NCBI GenBank assembly: GCA_031761405.1
Contig: JASEVX010000006.1
Span: 27,857,533 to 27,921,532, forward strand
Source of the DNA: Serripes groenlandicus
Taxonomy: Eukaryota > Mollusca > Bivalvia > Cardiida > Cardiidae
Direction: 5' to 3'
Length of the DNA stretch: 64,000 nucleotides
Part shown: positions 60,901-64,000 of the stretch, in pieces
Layout: each line of letters starts with the position of its first letter
Numbering within the stretch: the first letter of the stretch is position 1
Program-made: the position numbers and the translations under genes
Notes under the pieces: model-generated
What the model was told of the DNA's origin: nothing
The model's input: the letters and a program-made list of their open reading frames with translations, nothing else
Database searches by the model: none

Positions 60901-61639
60901 TTATCATACGGTAGTTAATACACAACATCACACTATTGGAGTAAATTTGTTTTTAAATCAAGAGGGATATCCTATTCAGTAAGCCAGACGCGACATGTAA
61001 CATTAGCCCATCTGTGATGCGATCAAAACAAGTGAACGTCAATTATTACTTTCAATTAATAGGTGTTAAAAACATGTCGACTATCTGAGTTGTTTGTATT
61101 ATTATGTTATGGTTAATCACATATGCTGTCGGTTTGATGAAGCATTCATGTATCATAAATTCACATATCAATTCTACCACCCGGTGTCATATGTCCTCTC
61201 CTATTAATAGCGGCGAATCTTTGATTGACGGATTTGCTTTCTGGCCGATAAGTCAGACAAGAAATAAAATGACAACTGGACGCTTGTTAATGAGAATCAC
61301 AATGTTTAATTCACAATACTCGCATTTCGTGTGGTTTTGAATATGGAAACTTACACCTAACATTGACTGGAAAGATGAGGAAGTTCAATTCTGTTTTGAA
61401 ATCTATATTTTTCACTTTCCCACTTGCAGACGCTTTCTGACGCAGCCACAGAAGACGATTTGGAAACATTGTGACAAAAGACGAAATAACTCAATAGTTT
61501 CAACCTTATTCAATAATTGTACTTTCGTTTATAAAGTTTCCATATGTTTGCCTATAAGTTTTCAAATTGACTACTGCTGATTTGTTTCATGTGGAACAGC
61601 CTTCCTCTCAGTGGCATAATACAACGATCTTGTGCTAAA

Positions 61640-62051
61640 ATAATTTGGAAACAATGAGTAAAATTAACTCTTTCAAAGCAAATGGCAATTTTAGGTTTTT
61701 GCAAACAATATAGAATAAGATTAATCATCTCGTGACGAACAGTCTAACCTGAATTCATTTTTGATTGCCTTTAAGTTATCAAAATACTCTAAAAGTGTTA
61801 TTGCATATAAAATTATGTCACCCGATTTTGAACATGGTAGAGTCTACTTTCGGAAATTCGGCACTGAAAGAGCTAATATGTACACGTCCTGGATACCATT
61901 TCCCACCTGCAGAGGCATTTTGACGCATATGCAGCAGGCGGTATTTGAAAACAGAGTGAAAAAGAAAAAGGCCCTCACAAAATAATTACACTTTTGATAT
62001 CGATGCAATTAAATTCTTTTTTGTTTATATGGTGTTTCAAACAATTTTCAG
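61640..62051. other. Duplicated stretch with MITE left end
   Basis: Matches 24035-24460; the same unit also occurs at 14785-15120 and 52150-52490. The open frame at 24050-24388 is interrupted by stops here, so it is not a conserved gene. The foldback MITE left end is at about 61905. Confidence 0.5.
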
Positions 62052-62278
62052 CAAACTTTCAGTAATGTCACAGTGTTACCTGGGTGAGTTACCACTACTA
62101 CTGGTCCATTTATCCTGACGCCAGCGGATCAGTCGTAATGCTTATACAACAAACCCCGAGCGCCACAGAAGGAAAGTCATTATCTTGTATAGTATTTGGT
62201 ATGATTGCTCTGCTATCGAACCCGCGACCTCCCGCACCCGATGCGAACGCTCTTCCACTACACCATAGAGTATTAAAT
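62052..62278 (-). mobile_element. tRNA-derived SINE, copy 4 of 4
   Basis: Counterpart of 24463-24663, with the same nesting in a foldback MITE whose right end is at about 62280-62315. Confidence 0.75.
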
Positions 62279-62319
62279 TCGCCTGCTGCATATTTGTTGT
62301 AAATGGAAAGGGTTATTGG

Positions 62320-64000
62320 ACTAAATCAAATTAATTAAGCGGTCCAAACGTCTAGGTAATGACATATTAGAGCCGTTCCTTGAGTGTTGAGCGAACAGTG
62401 AGGGATGTTGTGGCTCAGCACATACGTACTGATTGACTCATTAAAGTCTTCATCGATAGTTTACAGTTTTAAGAGGTTCTAAAGTTACATTTGACGAGTC
62501 AAGCATAGCGTCTCATTGGTGCGGCTGTATGAGACGGAATCGACAAAAACACTTTAGCTGAACTGGCCATGGTGATCTAACTGAACTATTCTTTAATTGG
62601 TGGAGCTTCAATCAGACTTATACTGGTGTTCTTGTGAACATATCCATATACATGAAAAGACAAGCCTAACTTTCATTATTAGACGTTCGGAAAAAATACC
62701 TGTCTACGCTTCCGTACTAAAGGATGCGAATGGACACTGCTTACAGACGATTCTCGAAACCGTATATAGCTAAGTGGTGAACAGTGAAGAGACAGATCAG
62801 AATGCGCTAGGTGATCTGGTTCTACACTGAGCGCATTGCATAACGGTTGGTTTTCGCAGATCACCGCTCAAATGTATTTAACTTCGGCATAAAATACAAC
62901 GTATGAGTAGCCTGTTGTGCTGTGCTTTCGGAGAACCGCCCTCTTCATTCACATTATTTACCTCAGTTTCTAAATGAAGAATGTGTCGATTTCTCACGAT
63001 CTGTTTACTGCTCATCTAATACAAGCGTCTTAATTAAAGGCTCGGTCATAATATTTGCAAAACATTGCAGATGCATGTAAGATGATCAAACTGTGTTTGG
63101 CTATGAATCTAAAAGTTGAACATTTAGAACCTTTTGTAATTGCGATAACAGTCTAGGACATTTGTCAGATAAGATAAAACGGGTTGTGTTTACGCTCTTC
63201 TTTCAATTAGATACGTCATATTGTTTGATGAATTTACATTTTTACGCATAATGTTAAACACTTATTTCCAGATCAAAATTGAAATATCTATGTGGGTGAA
63301 AACTATTTTGATTAGACTTAACAAGCTTGACATTGAATAGACTTATCCTTCTAGGAGCGGGGAAAAATGTATTTTGGGCAACTATCACTTGACTGATTTG
63401 GTCTTGCAAACAGTATAGGAGTCAAGCAGTAAACGTATTCACGTGGCTAAAATATCAAAGAGGACTGGCCTTTTCAAAAGGTGTGACAAACACAGACAAA
63501 GTATAAACATATATTACATTTCCTATTGAGTCATTTCTTTTACGAGAAAACAAATAATAAACCAAATGTTGAATATAAAAGATGACCAATACTCATAAAA
63601 CCTTTCTGATCTTGTTGTCATTGATCAATGCAATAAAAAATACTTGTGATTGCGTACGATTTGTATCTGTACCTGTATTGCTTGCAGCAATGATATACAA
63701 AGCCTCTATAGATCGACTCGATACTAACATAAATGGATTTTAGTCGTAAAATGTAGAATTCTCGAACTCGAAAGGGACCAATATATAACTCCGAGTTTCG
63801 AGTTATCGACAGATCCGTTAGATTGTTCGAGTTCTTGAGGTCCCTCCTCCTTGTTCCGGGTAAATTCACTTATTCAACATACATTAAACCCGGATAAAAA
63901 GAAACCAATACTACATGAATTTGTAGGTGCAACGATTTAAATGTTATTGTAGTCAAACTATCAGCTTGCACATATTTGTGTACACAACTAAATCATATAG
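62320..64000. other. Block B, 3' flank expected for a further HSPA12-like gene
   Basis: Collinear with 24720-26665 with small indels up to the last base of the window. No gene is seen inside. The homology implies that the counterpart of the intact gene's stop codon lies roughly 300 bp beyond the right edge. Confidence 0.6.

Overview
This is eukaryotic, AT-rich, repeat-dense nuclear DNA. It has no operons, no bacterial-style genes, no rRNA and no convincing tRNA genes. Short exons of atypical HSP70 (HSPA12-like) genes are separated by kilobase introns and surrounded by SINEs, foldback MITEs, non-LTR retrotransposon fragments and minisatellite-bearing elements. Expanded HSPA12-like families and repeats starting AGCTCACCTGAG are familiar from bivalve molluscs, so a bivalve is the best guess. 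The species cannot be fixed from the sequence.

Only one gene family is clearly recognisable: three HSPA12-like loci, all on the minus strand. The middle one (start codon 36410, stop 26956, four coding exons) is intact and encodes about 581 residues. The left one (20286 to 15859) has the same exon structure but lost about 232 bp of exon 4, so its C-terminus is replaced, and it has a Met in the phosphate-1 loop. The right one (56357 to 53185) is a pseudogene: most of exon 1 and all of exons 2 and 3 are gone, and exon 4 carries a nonsense codon, two frameshifts and a transposon. Unspliced pieces of exons 2 and 3 also sit inside minisatellite arrays at about 23.1 and 58.9 kb.

Layout: 0-0.8 kb ACTACG-rich repeat; 0.9-26.7 kb block A, ending with the left HSPA12 locus and its flanks; 26.9-36.4 kb intact gene; 36.4-38.4 kb unannotated; 38.4-64 kb block B, a second copy of block A shifted by about 37.5-40 kb and broken by private insertions (39.2-41.8 kb minisatellite element, 43.3-45.5 kb retrotransposon debris). 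The window ends where block B matches about 26.66 kb of block A, roughly 300 bp before the stop codon of the intact gene, so a fourth HSPA12-like gene probably starts just outside the window.

The most interesting non-genic signal is a set of non-autonomous elements of unrelated sequence that share one architecture: a short inverted repeat near both ends, often a simple repeat and minisatellite core, a small 3' hairpin, and a terminal CTAG or CTTG next to a T. Paralogous empty sites define two insertions as T|T without target duplication, which fits Helentron/Helitron2-derived elements (HINEs). A run of four long palindromes at 2.8-3.6 kb, a Harbinger-like element with an empty site in the other block, and a TTAA foldback MITE inserted in a retrotransposon add to the picture. 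All calls rest on reading the sequence; no searches were run.
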